From AP-15 sp963703665 (GTDB lineage: Bacteria; Pseudomonadota; Alphaproteobacteria; ATCC43930; CGMCC-115725), in contig CAVPFB010000003.1 in the NCBI GenBank assembly GCA_963703665.1, forward strand, positions 1 to 64,000: a DNA stretch of 64,000 nucleotides, in the 5' to 3' direction. This document shows, in pieces, positions 1 to 8,161 of this stretch; position 1 is the stretch's first letter, and each line of letters opens with the position of its first letter. Made by a program: the position numbers and the translations under genes. Below the pieces are notes generated by a model that saw only the letters and a list, made by a program, of their open reading frames with translations, was not told the DNA's origin and searched no databases.

Positions 1-1
1 C

Positions 2-1597
2 TTTCGCATCCTCGCGGATCATCGCCGCACCCTTTTCGCCGATCATGATGGTCGGCGCGTTGGTATTGCCGGTGGTCACGGTCGGCATCACCGAGGCGTC
101 GACGACTCGAAGACCGCCGATACCGCGAACCCTGAGCCGCGAGTCGACGACCGCCATCGGGTCTTCGCCCATCTTGCAGGTGCCGACCGGGTGATGGAGA
201 TTGATGCCGGCCTGGTGGACAAAGTCGGTCAGCTCCCGCTCCAAGCGCGCACCGGGGCCGGGCATGGTCTCAGCGGCGCTGTGCCGCGCCAATGGCGCCG
301 CGGCGAAAATGCGCCGGGCATGGTCGATGCCGGCCAGCAGCACCCGCACGTCGCTCTCTGCCGACAGGTAGTTGGGCCGGATCTCGGGGCGCGCCAGCGG
401 GTCGTTCGAGCGCGCCATGATCGTGCCGCGGCTGTCGGGGCGGACGGCGCAGGCGACGATCGTCATGCCCGGCTCGCGCTCCAGCCGGCCGATCGCACTC
501 TGGTCGTAGCTGCCCGGAGTGAACAAGAGTTGCAGATCTGGGCTGGCGAGCCCTTCGCGGCTGCGGCAGAACACCATCGCGCTGGTGACGCCAAAGGTCA
601 GGGCACCGCGGCCGGTGGCGGCATAACGGCCAACCTCGCGGACGAGGCTGAGGCCGCGCGCCAACTGGTTGATCGACGCCTCGCCGGTAACCCGGTGGGT
701 CACCCGCGCCGCGATATGGTCGGAGAGGTTGGCGCCGACCCCCGGCAATTCGTGCACGACCGCGACCCCGATCGCTTGCAGATGATCGGCCGGCCCGATC
801 CCCGAGACCTGCAACAGCTGCGGCGAGTTGACGGTGCCCCCGGAAACGATCACCTCGCGCGCGGCCCGCACCTGGGTGTCTTGGCCATTTCGGCGAAAGG
901 CGACGCCGGTGCAATGCCTCCCGTCGAAGGTCAGCCGCGTCGCGACCGCCTTGGTGACGACCCGCAGATTGGGCCGCCGCCGCGCCTCGGCGAGAAAGGT
1001 CTGCGCGGTCGAGCCGCGAAACCGGCCGCCACGGGTCATCTGCGAATAGCCGACACCCTCCTGGACCGCACCGTTGTAATCGGCGGTCAGCCGGAAACCC
1101 GCCTGCTGCGCCGCTTCGACAAAGCGGTGGGTCAAGGGCAGGATCGTGCGGTAATCCTCGACCGGCAATGGGCCGCCCTTGCTGCGGTATTCGGGGTCGC
1201 CCGAGGCGTAGTTCTCGGATTTCTTGAAATAGGGCAGCACATCGGCGAAGCTCCAGCCGCGGCAGCCCATCTGCGCCCAGCCGTCGTAATCGGCCGGGTT
1301 GCCGCGGACATAGAGCATGCCGTTGATCGAGCTGGTGCCGCCCAATACCCGGCCGCGCGGCCAATGCACCGCCCGATTGCCGATGCCGGGCTCGGGCTCG
1401 GCGTAATAGTTCCAGTTGACCAGCGGGTTGGCCCGCAGCCGCAACGCTCCGGCCGGGACATGGATCATCGGGTGCCAGTCGCGCGGCCCCGCCTCGAGCA
1501 GCACCACCCGCGCCCCATCCTCGCCAAGCCGGTCGGCGACGACGCAACCCGCCGACCCGGCGCCGACGATCACATAATCGGCGTGCAATTCGCTCAT
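2..1597 (-). CDS. GMC family FAD-dependent oxidoreductase (3' end outside window)
   Basis: Glucose-methanol-choline oxidoreductase, resembling choline or alcohol dehydrogenases that oxidise a primary alcohol with bound FAD. The ATG at 1597 opens with the dinucleotide-binding motif GAGSAG at residues 12-17. The GMC signature GRVLGGTSSINGML follows near residue 80 and GTVNSPQLL in the middle. The C-terminal catalytic region includes HHPVGTC and a DASVMP segment. 532 codons are visible without a stop. Family members are about 530-550 residues, so only a few residues are missing. The substrate cannot be told from sequence. No partner gene is visible on this side; an IS element lies upstream. Confidence 0.93.
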   Translation of the reverse strand, partial: MSELHADYVIVGAGSAGCVVADRLGEDGARVVLLEAGPRDWHPMIHVPAGALRLRANPLVNWNYYAEPEPGIGNRAVHWPRGRVLGGTSSINGMLYVRGNPADYDGWAQMGCRGWSFADVLPYFKKSENYASGDPEYRSKGGPLPVEDYRTILPLTHRFVEAAQQAGFRLTADYNGAVQEGVGYSQMTRGGRFRGSTAQTFLAEARRRPNLRVVTKAVATRLTFDGRHCTGVAFRRNGQDTQVRAAREVIVSGGTVNSPQLLQVSGIGPADHLQAIGVAVVHELPGVGANLSDHIAARVTHRVTGEASINQLARGLSLVREVGRYAATGRGALTFGVTSAMVFCRSREGLASPDLQLLFTPGSYDQSAIGRLEREPGMTIVACAVRPDSRGTIMARSNDPLARPEIRPNYLSAESDVRVLLAGIDHARRIFAAAPLARHSAAETMPGPGARLERELTDFVHQAGINLHHPVGTCKMGEDPMAVVDSRLRVRGIGGLRVVDASVMPTVTTGNTNAPTIMIGEKGAAMIREDAK

Positions 1598-2020
1598 CAC
1601 AGCGCCCTCATTGCAGAGCGCGATCCACGCCGCGGCGCACGCGCGCGATCAGCATATCGCGGTCGGGGCCTTCAGCACCCGCGTTCGTTCTTCCCCGTCG
1701 TCCCTAGCCGGCACCGGGTGACCGAATTAACCTTTTCCTGCGCTTGGTTCAATCCTCGATGCATTCGGCGGTCTCGGTAGCCAAGCATCTCGACAGCCGC
1801 GCAGTGCAGCCTCTTCATCCCCGATGCCGACCCCGTGCCGCAGGATCTCAACTGCTGCCGGTCGCAATTTCGTGAACATGGCAGCCGAGCCCGCCGCGGT
1901 CGAAGCAGGTCGGTCCGACAAGACCGGTTCGAGGGTTGGAGGTCTGACGGATCGCGCTCCCCCATCTGACCACACCGGCGACGGCCGGTGCCCATGACGG
2001 CAAGGGGTCCCGGCCTGCGG
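1598..2020. other. Intergenic stretch without a convincing gene
   Basis: About 420 bases lie between the GMC oxidoreductase start and the IS481-family element. A minus-strand frame ending at 1610 reads RDMLIARVRRGVDRALQ and could be the tail of a gene lost when the IS arrived, but upstream coding cannot be traced. Other open frames here have no recognisable content. The promoter of the GMC gene should lie here, but no clear -35/-10 pair is evident. Confidence 0.4.
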
Positions 2021-2044
2021 GCGTGTGAAGAAATCTCTCTCAGC

Positions 2045-3036
2045 TCAACAATTCGTCACCCCGGCCTTCGTGTTGTGTCCCGTGAGTTTGGCGAGGAGTT
2101 CGGCGGGCGCTTGGTAGTCGAGGCAGCGCAAGCGGGTGTGGTTGTAATCGGCGACGAAGGTGTGGAGGTAGGCATCGCGTTCGGCATGGTCGAGAAAGCG
2201 GCGGTGATGGGCGGCGCGGTTTTGCGGCATGCGGCCGAGGTGCTCGCCGAGGCGGCGGTTGAAGCGCTCGACCATGCCGTTGGTCTGCGGGTGAAAGGGG
2301 CGGGCGAGGCGATGGGTGATGGCGTGCTCGGCGCTGAGCCGGTCGAAGGGGTGCTGGCCCGAGGGTTTGTCCGGGGGTTTGCCCTTTTTGTCGACGGCAA
2401 AGCGGTCGGTGAATTCGGAGCCGTTGTCAGTCAGCACGGTATGGATGTGGAGCGGGAAGCTGGCGCGGAAGCGATTGAGAAAGCCGGCGGCGGTTTGGCC
2501 CCGGCGATCGGGCAGGATTTCGAGATAGACAAAGCGGGTGGCCCGATCGATGGCGACCCCGGCTTTACGCCGGGGCAGGCTCCGGCGTAGCTGCGGCGCC
2601 GGTTGAGCGGCGGCAGGTATTTGACATCGATGTGGATGAACCCGGCCGGCGCGTCAGTGTGGAAGGCGGCGGCCGGGGCTTTGGCAGGGGCGAGGCGGGC
2701 AGAGATCGCGTGCCGCTGCAAGCAGCGGTGGATGGCGCTGCGCGACAGCGCGGGATTGACGCAGCGCCGCATCGCCTCGGTGATGTCGTCGAGCGGCAAG
2801 GCGAGGCTGCGGCGCAGCTCGACGATCAGGGCTTCTTCCCAATCCGTCATTGTGGTGGCCAGCCGATGCGGCCGGGTCGAGCGATCGAGCACCTGGGTGC
2901 GGGCCTTCCACCGTGCCACGGTCCGGTTGTGGATGCCGAGCTCGCGGGCCAGCGCCCCGATCGAGGCGCTGCTCTGCTGGATATAGGCGCGGATGCGCGG
3001 CGTCGTGGTGGCGTTGGCGTGCAGTTTGAGATCCAT
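2045..3036 (-). pseudogene. IS481-family DDE transposase, frame broken
   Basis: Integrase-core transposase read on the minus strand from ATG 3036. Residues 15-50 form a helix-turn-helix (IGALARELGIHNRTVARWK). The catalytic core shows FIHIDVKYL (first Asp), LTDNGSEF (second Asp) and HPQTNGMVERFNR (Glu). The reading frame breaks near 2560-2586, where a palindromic insert separates RRRSYA from VAIDRATRFVYLE; the second half continues in another frame to the stop at 2045. All catalytic residues survive, so only the insert and frame change stop it from being made. It is inactive unless a programmed shift restores it, and nothing suggests that. Confidence 0.85.
2557..2586. repeat. REP-like palindrome inside the transposase gene
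   Basis: A short palindrome, CCCCGGC-TTTAC-GCCGGGG, is followed by CAGGCTC. It sits exactly where the transposase sequence is interrupted, and the transposase reads through normally on either side. The same core with the CAGGCTC tail recurs at 3174-3197, so this looks like a mobile palindromic repeat that landed in the IS. Confidence 0.65.
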
Positions 3037-3173
3037 CAGCCGGCGCTCCCCTGGCTCGGTTTGCAGCACCCGGGTTGCCTCCCGGAGACGCTCGCCACGG
3101 TGGGTCCACAGGGATCTCCCGCGCGCCGCGCCGCCAGACTCGCGGGGGTCCCGGTGCCGGCGCGCGGGTCCCT

Positions 3174-3197
3174 CCCCGGCCTCCGCCGGGGCAGGCT
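3174..3197. repeat. REP-like palindrome, second copy
   Basis: CCCCGGC-CTCC-GCCGGGG followed by CAGGCTC matches the repeat at 2557-2586 apart from the loop. It lies upstream of the transposase start within the IS. Confidence 0.55.
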
Positions 3198-3408
3198 CTG
3201 TGGGCTACCGGGACGAGCTGCGCCTCCTCTCGCAGCAGCAGACGCTGCCGCACCATCTCGAGAGCCTGCCACAACCGCGCACCCTCACGCCAATCTTCCG
3301 GGATAAAACACGAAGGCCGGGGCCCATCGGCCCACGGCACGGATCGATAGTTGCTGGTGCAGGAAAATCGTGACTCCTTGAAAAGCTTGGAGCAGCGGAA
3401 GCATGGGT

Positions 3409-3424
3409 CCCGGCCTTCGCCGGG
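3409..3424. repeat. Short palindrome CCCGGCCTTCGCCGGG
   Basis: A perfect 16-bp palindrome near the right end of the IS. Its core CCGGCCTTCGCCGG recurs at 58807-58820, so it belongs to a dispersed palindromic repeat family. Confidence 0.45.
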
Positions 3425-3634
3425 AAAGCGACTCCATGGCGATTTCTTCACACGCTCCTGCGCCGGGACGACGAGAACAAAGTCGCGCGCCTTGTGCTCA
3501 CGGTGCGAAGCCAATTTCTGACAGAAGCCAATTTCTGACGGAAGACTGAATCAGAACTCGCCCAACATCCCGTGGTGACGGTTGTGAAGATCGACATCGT
3601 GTGAAGAGTACGGCGCCCGCATCATAAATTTGCA

Positions 3635-4562
3635 TTGCCGTCAGCCGCGCCGATCCCGAAAACGCCGCTGCCGTTTCCGTCGAGCGTGACGATCACGAAC
3701 TCGGCCAGCGGCATCAACCCAACGATCAGCTGGACTTTGCCCGGCAGCGCCAGCCCCGGCGGCAGTGCCTTCACGCCGGATGCCTTTTCGGTTCTGATCA
3801 TTGACCGCGGGGTAAAGCTGGCGAACGGCACCGACGATGTCATTCATCAGGCCAACCTGTTACCGACCGCGACCAGCTACACCTTGCCGTCGGTCTTGAG
3901 CACGGGTCAAACTCTCCAGATCGGCCATAAATACGGCATCCAATTTCAATTGATCCAGACCAGAGATGGGACCGCCAACTTAAGTCAGGCAAACTTCCTC
4001 ACTCGGTCTCTATCATTCTTCGATTTCACCCCAGCACTCGGCAGCACGACCCCTCCCAATATCGCGCTGCCGATGGTGGATGGAACGACCGGCGTTTATC
4101 ATTTCGATGTCGGCAGCGTCGGGCCGGATTCGGTGACTTATATCGATCCGACGATTGCGGTCGGCTATGGATACGCCATTGGTGCGGGCGATCCGAACTT
4201 TGCCTCGGTGATCCTGCCGGATGTCGGCGGCGGCGTGTTTGACCTGTCCTACCTCTCGACCGAGATCCCGCTCGACGCCGGCGTGCAGTATTTCTTTCCG
4301 ACCGGCGTCGTCGCCGATTTCACGGTCACCGGCATCGACCCCGCGGCCGAGCTCGACCCCGCCGACACCTCGGCCTTGTCACCGGCCTAACTTTCGTCAG
4401 CGACGGCTCGTTCACCGGCACGATGACGCCGTTGACCGAAGACGTTGCGGAACCCGCCCCGGAGCCGCGTCGCTGACGCTGTTTGCCTTCGGCCTCGTCG
4501 TCTTTGCCGCGACTTACCGCCGGCGTCGCAAATCCGCACTGCCTCGATTTGCCGACGACTGA
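3635..4562 (+). pseudogene. Remnant of a PEP-CTERM sorted surface protein
   Basis: The main frame runs from 3635 to about 4390 and encodes a beta-rich, Ser/Thr/Gly-rich extracellular domain with no signal peptide; the N-terminus looks lost. One base shift near 4380 brings in TGLTFVSDGSFTGTMTP. A second near 4475 brings in PEPASLTLFAFGLVV, a short hydrophobic helix and RRRRK, which is the PEP-CTERM anchor that exosortase (EpsH family) processes. The lack of a signal sequence and the two frame breaks argue that the gene is dead, although sequencing error could explain the shifts. No exosortase or EPS gene lies in the window. The true 5' end may have been removed by events at the neighbouring IS. 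Confidence 0.7.
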
Positions 4563-4632
4563 TCTCGGATCTTTGCGACAATGGCACAGCGCACCCACGC
4601 TCTCGTCGATCGGGCCTCGGCGACCGGCCCAG

Positions 4633-4766
4633 TTACGGAAGGCCACGCGTCAGGTGATGCAGCGGCTCCATCCGCTCATGCAGCACACGGATGACGGCAA
4701 TTCCGTCGCGCCCATGCTCCAGCTGTTCGCGCAGATGATATAGACTTCGGTCAGCCGATAGCTCAC
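4633..4766 (-). pseudogene. parE: ParE toxin remnant with internal deletion
   Basis: A GTG at 4766 overlaps the stop of the ParD gene and starts SYRLTE, the usual N-terminus of ParE (RelE/ParE superfamily gyrase poison). After seven codons the sequence jumps, in another frame, to a typical ParE C-terminus: DGIAVIRVLHERMEPLHHL, ending at 4633. A normal ParE is about 95-100 residues; roughly half, including most of the core fold, is missing. The toxin is therefore dead while its antitoxin remains. The identification rests on the two ends and on the position directly after parD. Confidence 0.7.
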
Positions 4767-5014
4767 CGCTCTTCCGCATCGATCTCGTCACCGATGTCGG
4801 CAATCGAGCGCTTTGAGAAACGGCCCTGCCGCGCCTGCTCGATGCCGATGCCGACTTCGCGGCGAAGGATCTCGATCCTCTCGTCATATGCCGCCTTTTC
4901 GCGCCGCAGCAGCCTCAGGCCGTCGCGCACGACCTCGCTGGCGCTCGCGTAGGCTCCCGACGCGACTTCGGCTTCGACAAATTGGGCGAAATCTGCCGAC
5001 AGGCTCACATTCAT
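4763..5014 (-). CDS. parD: ParD-family antitoxin
   Basis: 83-residue ribbon-helix-helix antitoxin. Residues 1-38 (MNVSLSADFAQFVEAEV then SGAYASASEVVRDGLRLL) are the classic ParD DNA-binding fold; the acidic, charged tail to EIDAEER is the part that wraps ParE. The ATG at 5014 is preferred because it gives the family's standard N-terminus, although the frame is open further upstream. The stop overlaps the start of a truncated parE. The antitoxin is intact and could still repress its own promoter or neutralise a ParE encoded elsewhere. Confidence 0.88.
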   Translation of the reverse strand: MNVSLSADFAQFVEAEVASGAYASASEVVRDGLRLLRREKAAYDERIEILRREVGIGIEQARQGRFSKRSIADIGDEIDAEER

Positions 5015-5160
5015 TGTCGCCACGGGACCGCTCCAAAACTTCCGATCGCCATTATGTGTCTTGGCAAATTTTGCCAGCAAGAGTGATGCGCAGGTCCGTT
5101 GTCTTCGGCGGCGCGCGGAGGCAAGCTCGCGGCAGCGCAACGCCGAGGGAGGAGAAAGCG

Positions 5161-6900
5161 ATGCCGATCGAGCCGATGCTGACCGAAGAGATGCCGGCGA
5201 GCGCGCTGGTCGCCCGGGTGCTCGAAGAGGCTGGGATCGAGATGGTCTTCGGCATCTCCGGCGGCCATACCGGCCGCATCGTCTCGGGCTTGAGCAAATA
5301 CCAGAACTCGATCCGGACCGTGCTGGTGCGCGAAGAGAGTTTGGGCGGGGTCATGGCCGAGGTTTACGGCCGGCTGACCCGGCGGCCGGGGGTGCTGCTG
5401 GGCCAGGGGCCGTGGGTGCTCGGCAACGGGATGATCGGGATCATCGAAGCGCATCTGTCGAGCTCGCCGATGCTGCTGCTGACCGATTTCAGCGACGCCC
5501 CGCGCTTTGCCCTGCACGCGCCCTATCAGCAGGGGACCGGGGATTGGGGCAGCTGGGACGCGCGGCGCGCCTTTGGCGGGGTCACCAAGCACGTCATGCA
5601 GGCGCACGACCCGGTCGCCGCGGTGCAGGCGACCCAGCTCGGCATCAAGCACGCGCTATCGGGGCAGCCGGGGCCGGTCGCTATCCTCTACAGCCATGAT
5701 TCCTTGGCCGGGACGGTCGCACCCAACTCGCAGCCCCTGCTCTACCCGACCCGGCACTACCTGCCGGCAATGCCGCCGCCGGCCGAGCAGCGCCAGGTCG
5801 AGGCCGCGGCCGCGGCCATCCTGGCGGCGCAAAAGCCGGTGCTGATCGCCGGCAACGGCGTGCGCATCGCCCAGGCCTATGACGGGCTGCGCCGGCTGGC
5901 CGAAGCGGCCGGGCTACCGGTGGCGACGACGGCCGCGGGCAAAGGCTGCTTTGCCGAAACCCACCCGCTGGCCTTGGGCGTGTTCGGCACCTTTGGCACC
6001 GAGGCGGCGAACGCCTGCGTCGCCGAGGCCGATCTGGTGCTGGTCGTCGGCTCCAAGCTCAGCCCAAGCGACACCGCGTGGGAGAACCGTGCCTTGCTCG
6101 ACCCGACACGGCAGAGCTTTGTGCAGATCGACATCGAACCGCGCAATGCGTCGTGGAACTACCCGGCGGAGCACGTGATGCTCGGCGACGCGGGGGTGAT
6201 CCTCGGCCAGCTCGCCGCGGAAGTGCAGGCGCGCGCCTCGGACCGCCGCCACGCGGCCGAGCGCCGGGTCGCTGCCCACCGCGAGCGCCACGGCTATTTC
6301 AACGACCGCGCCTATTTCGCCGACGACAGGCCGATCCTGCCGCAGCGCCTGATCGGCGAATTGCAGCGCGGGCTCCCCGAGAATGCGATCGTCACCTGCG
6401 ACGCCGGCGAAAACCGCATCATGATGACGCATTTCTACCAGACCAAGCGGGCCGAGGGCTTTTTGCAGGCCGCCGGCTCGGGGCCGATGGGGTTTGCGAT
6501 CCCGGCCGCGTTGGGGGCCAAGCTCGTCCATCCCGACCGTCCGGTCGTCGCGGTGTGCGGCGATGGCGGGTTTGCGATGACGATGAATGGGCTGATGACT
6601 GCGGTCGAGCGCGACATCCCGATCGTCTGCGTCGTCTTCAACAACAACGCGCTGGGCTGGGTGTTGCACGGCTCGGGGCCGTTCGCGGCCGAGTTCAACG
6701 ACTGGGATCACGCCGCGATCGCCCGCGCGCTCGGCTGCCGCGGCGTGCGCATCGAGGAGCCGGCGGGGATCGCCCCGGCCTTGTCCGAAGCGCTGGCCAC
6801 CAGGGCACCGACCGTGCTCGACGTGCGCACCTCGCTCGCCGTGACCTTTGCGGACATCACCTCGCAGCTGGCCAAGGACGCCTCGCCCCGGCGGCGGTAA
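5161..6900 (+). CDS. Thiamine-diphosphate-dependent enzyme, acetolactate synthase-like
   Basis: 579-residue member of the acetolactate synthase / benzoylformate decarboxylase superfamily, which carries out carboligation or decarboxylation of 2-oxo acids with ThDP and Mg. The N-terminal Pyr domain has the activating Glu in LVREESLGGVMAEVYG. A central Rossmann-like domain follows (VLIAGNGVRIAQAYDGL). The C-terminal PP domain has the ThDP motif GDGGFAM ending in NNNALGW. The frame is open upstream, but ATG 5161 follows a good ribosome site (GGGAGGAG) and gives the family length. Fourteen bases separate it from the next gene, so the two are probably co-transcribed. No small regulatory subunit is adjacent, so a catabolic role is more likely than branched-chain synthesis. 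The substrate is unknown. Confidence 0.88.
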   Translation: MPIEPMLTEEMPASALVARVLEEAGIEMVFGISGGHTGRIVSGLSKYQNSIRTVLVREESLGGVMAEVYGRLTRRPGVLLGQGPWVLGNGMIGIIEAHLSSSPMLLLTDFSDAPRFALHAPYQQGTGDWGSWDARRAFGGVTKHVMQAHDPVAAVQATQLGIKHALSGQPGPVAILYSHDSLAGTVAPNSQPLLYPTRHYLPAMPPPAEQRQVEAAAAAILAAQKPVLIAGNGVRIAQAYDGLRRLAEAAGLPVATTAAGKGCFAETHPLALGVFGTFGTEAANACVAEADLVLVVGSKLSPSDTAWENRALLDPTRQSFVQIDIEPRNASWNYPAEHVMLGDAGVILGQLAAEVQARASDRRHAAERRVAAHRERHGYFNDRAYFADDRPILPQRLIGELQRGLPENAIVTCDAGENRIMMTHFYQTKRAEGFLQAAGSGPMGFAIPAALGAKLVHPDRPVVAVCGDGGFAMTMNGLMTAVERDIPIVCVVFNNNALGWVLHGSGPFAAEFNDWDHAAIARALGCRGVRIEEPAGIAPALSEALATRAPTVLDVRTSLAVTFADITSQLAKDASPRRR

Positions 6901-6913
6901 GTAGGAGCGGCGA

Positions 6914-8092
6914 ATGCCGTCCATTCCCGAAATCGACGCGGTGCTGCGCCGCGCCGCCGAGGCGGGCGAGGTGCCGGGCGTGGTGGCGCTGGCGGCAACC
7001 CCGGACCGGGTCGTCTACGAAGGCGCGTTCGGCCGACGCGACCTCGCCCAAGGCAGCGAGATCACGCTCGACACGATCTTTCGCATCGCCTCGATGACCA
7101 AGGCGGTGACCTCGGTCGCGGCGATGCAGCTGGTCGAAGCCGGCAAGCTCGAGCTCGACCAGCCGATCGGCCGGATCGTGCCGGAATTGGCCTCGCCGCA
7201 CGTTCTGGACGGGTTCGATACGGCGGGCAAGCCGCGGCTGCGCCCGGCCCGGCGGCCGATCACCCTGCGCCACCTGCTGACCCACACCGCCGGCTTCGGC
7301 TACGAAATGCTGAGCTCCGAGCTGATCCGCTATATTCACCGCACCGGCACGCCCTCGACCAGCACCGGCAAGCTCGCCTCGCTGCACCTGCCATTGCTGT
7401 TCGATCCCGGCGAGCGCTGGGAATACGGCATCAACATCGACTGGGTCGGCCGGGTCGTCGAAATGGTCAGCGGCAAATCGCTCGATGTCTATTTTCGCGA
7501 GCACATTTACGCGCCGCTTGGCATGTCCGACACCGACTTTGCGCTGTCGCCGGAACAGACGTCGCGGCTGGCGCGGGTGCACCAGCGCCAGACGGACGGT
7601 TCATTGGAGCCTATCGTGGTGGACATGCCGCCGCAAAACCCAGAATTCTGGGCCGGCGGGGGCGGTCTTTATTCGACCGGGCCCGACTATCTGAGTTTTC
7701 TGCGGATGGTGCTCGACCAAGGACGCTTCGGCGGCGCCCGGCTGCTGCGGCCGGAAACGGTGGCGGCCATGGCCACGAACCAGACCGGCGGCCTCGACGC
7801 CGGCGTGATGCGGTCGGAGATGCCGGAGCGGACTAACGACTTTGCTCTGTTTCCGGGCATGCGCTGCCAGTGGGGGCTGGGCTGGATGATCACGCCGCTT
7901 CCAGGCCCAAACGGCCGCAGCGCCGGCAGCCTGACCTGGGGCGGGATTTTCAACAGCTATTACTGGATCGACCCGGCGAAGCGTGTCGCCGGCGTGATCC
8001 TGACCCAGTGCCTGCCGTTCGCCGATCCCCGCGCCCTCGCCCTCTACGGCACGTTCGAGCGGGGTCTCTATGACGCGCTGAACGCGGGGTAG
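6914..8092 (+). CDS. Serine hydrolase of the beta-lactamase (class C/EstB) family
   Basis: 392-residue penicillin-binding-fold hydrolase. The nucleophile motif SMTK is at residues 60-63, the second motif is Y171-G-I-N, and HLLTHTAGFGY at 120-130 is typical of EstB-type esterases in this family. There is no signal peptide, so a cytoplasmic esterase or amidase is more likely than an exported beta-lactamase. It starts 14 bases after the ThDP enzyme, as expected for an operon. The substrate is not predictable. Confidence 0.9.
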   Translation: MPSIPEIDAVLRRAAEAGEVPGVVALAATPDRVVYEGAFGRRDLAQGSEITLDTIFRIASMTKAVTSVAAMQLVEAGKLELDQPIGRIVPELASPHVLDGFDTAGKPRLRPARRPITLRHLLTHTAGFGYEMLSSELIRYIHRTGTPSTSTGKLASLHLPLLFDPGERWEYGINIDWVGRVVEMVSGKSLDVYFREHIYAPLGMSDTDFALSPEQTSRLARVHQRQTDGSLEPIVVDMPPQNPEFWAGGGGLYSTGPDYLSFLRMVLDQGRFGGARLLRPETVAAMATNQTGGLDAGVMRSEMPERTNDFALFPGMRCQWGLGWMITPLPGPNGRSAGSLTWGGIFNSYYWIDPAKRVAGVILTQCLPFADPRALALYGTFERGLYDALNAG

Positions 8093-8161
8093 GCCCCGCC
8101 CGCCGGTCTGCGACAGCGCTTTGCGGCGCCGACGGCCGCGCGGATTTGCTAAAAGGCCGGA

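Larger units (their letters stand above)
2021..3455 (-). mobile_element. IS481-family insertion sequence, degenerate
   Basis: Perfect 15-bp inverted repeats, GCGTGTGAAGAAATC at 2021-2035 and its reverse complement at 3441-3455, bound a 1.4-kb segment. The inner part begins TGTG and ends CACA, as in IS481 ends. The segment holds a DDE transposase in two frames. The sequences just outside the repeats are also similar to each other in inverted orientation (GTCCCGGC-type), so the true repeat may be longer and imperfect; no clear target duplication is seen. About 400 bp between the transposase start and the right end is non-coding or unassigned. Confidence 0.8.

Noticed and set aside
191..1780. 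Plus-strand open frame of about 529 codons across the GMC gene
   Set aside because: It is antisense to a gene with clear FAD and GMC motifs; long shadow frames are normal at this GC content.
1672..1995. Two overlapping minus-strand small frames upstream of the GMC gene
   Set aside because: No recognisable domain, no ribosome site, and amino-acid composition like random GC-rich sequence.
2632..3306. Plus-strand open frames across the IS
   Set aside because: Antisense to the transposase, which has its helix-turn-helix and DDE residues on the minus strand.
4813..5160. N-terminal extension of the ThDP enzyme
   Set aside because: The extra 116 codons overlap parD on the other strand and have no family similarity; a good ribosome site precedes ATG 5161.
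8085..8100. GCGGGG/CCCCGC hairpin at the end of the beta-lactamase-like gene
   Set aside because: It overlaps the stop codon and lacks a T-run; too short and common in GC-rich DNA to call a terminator.
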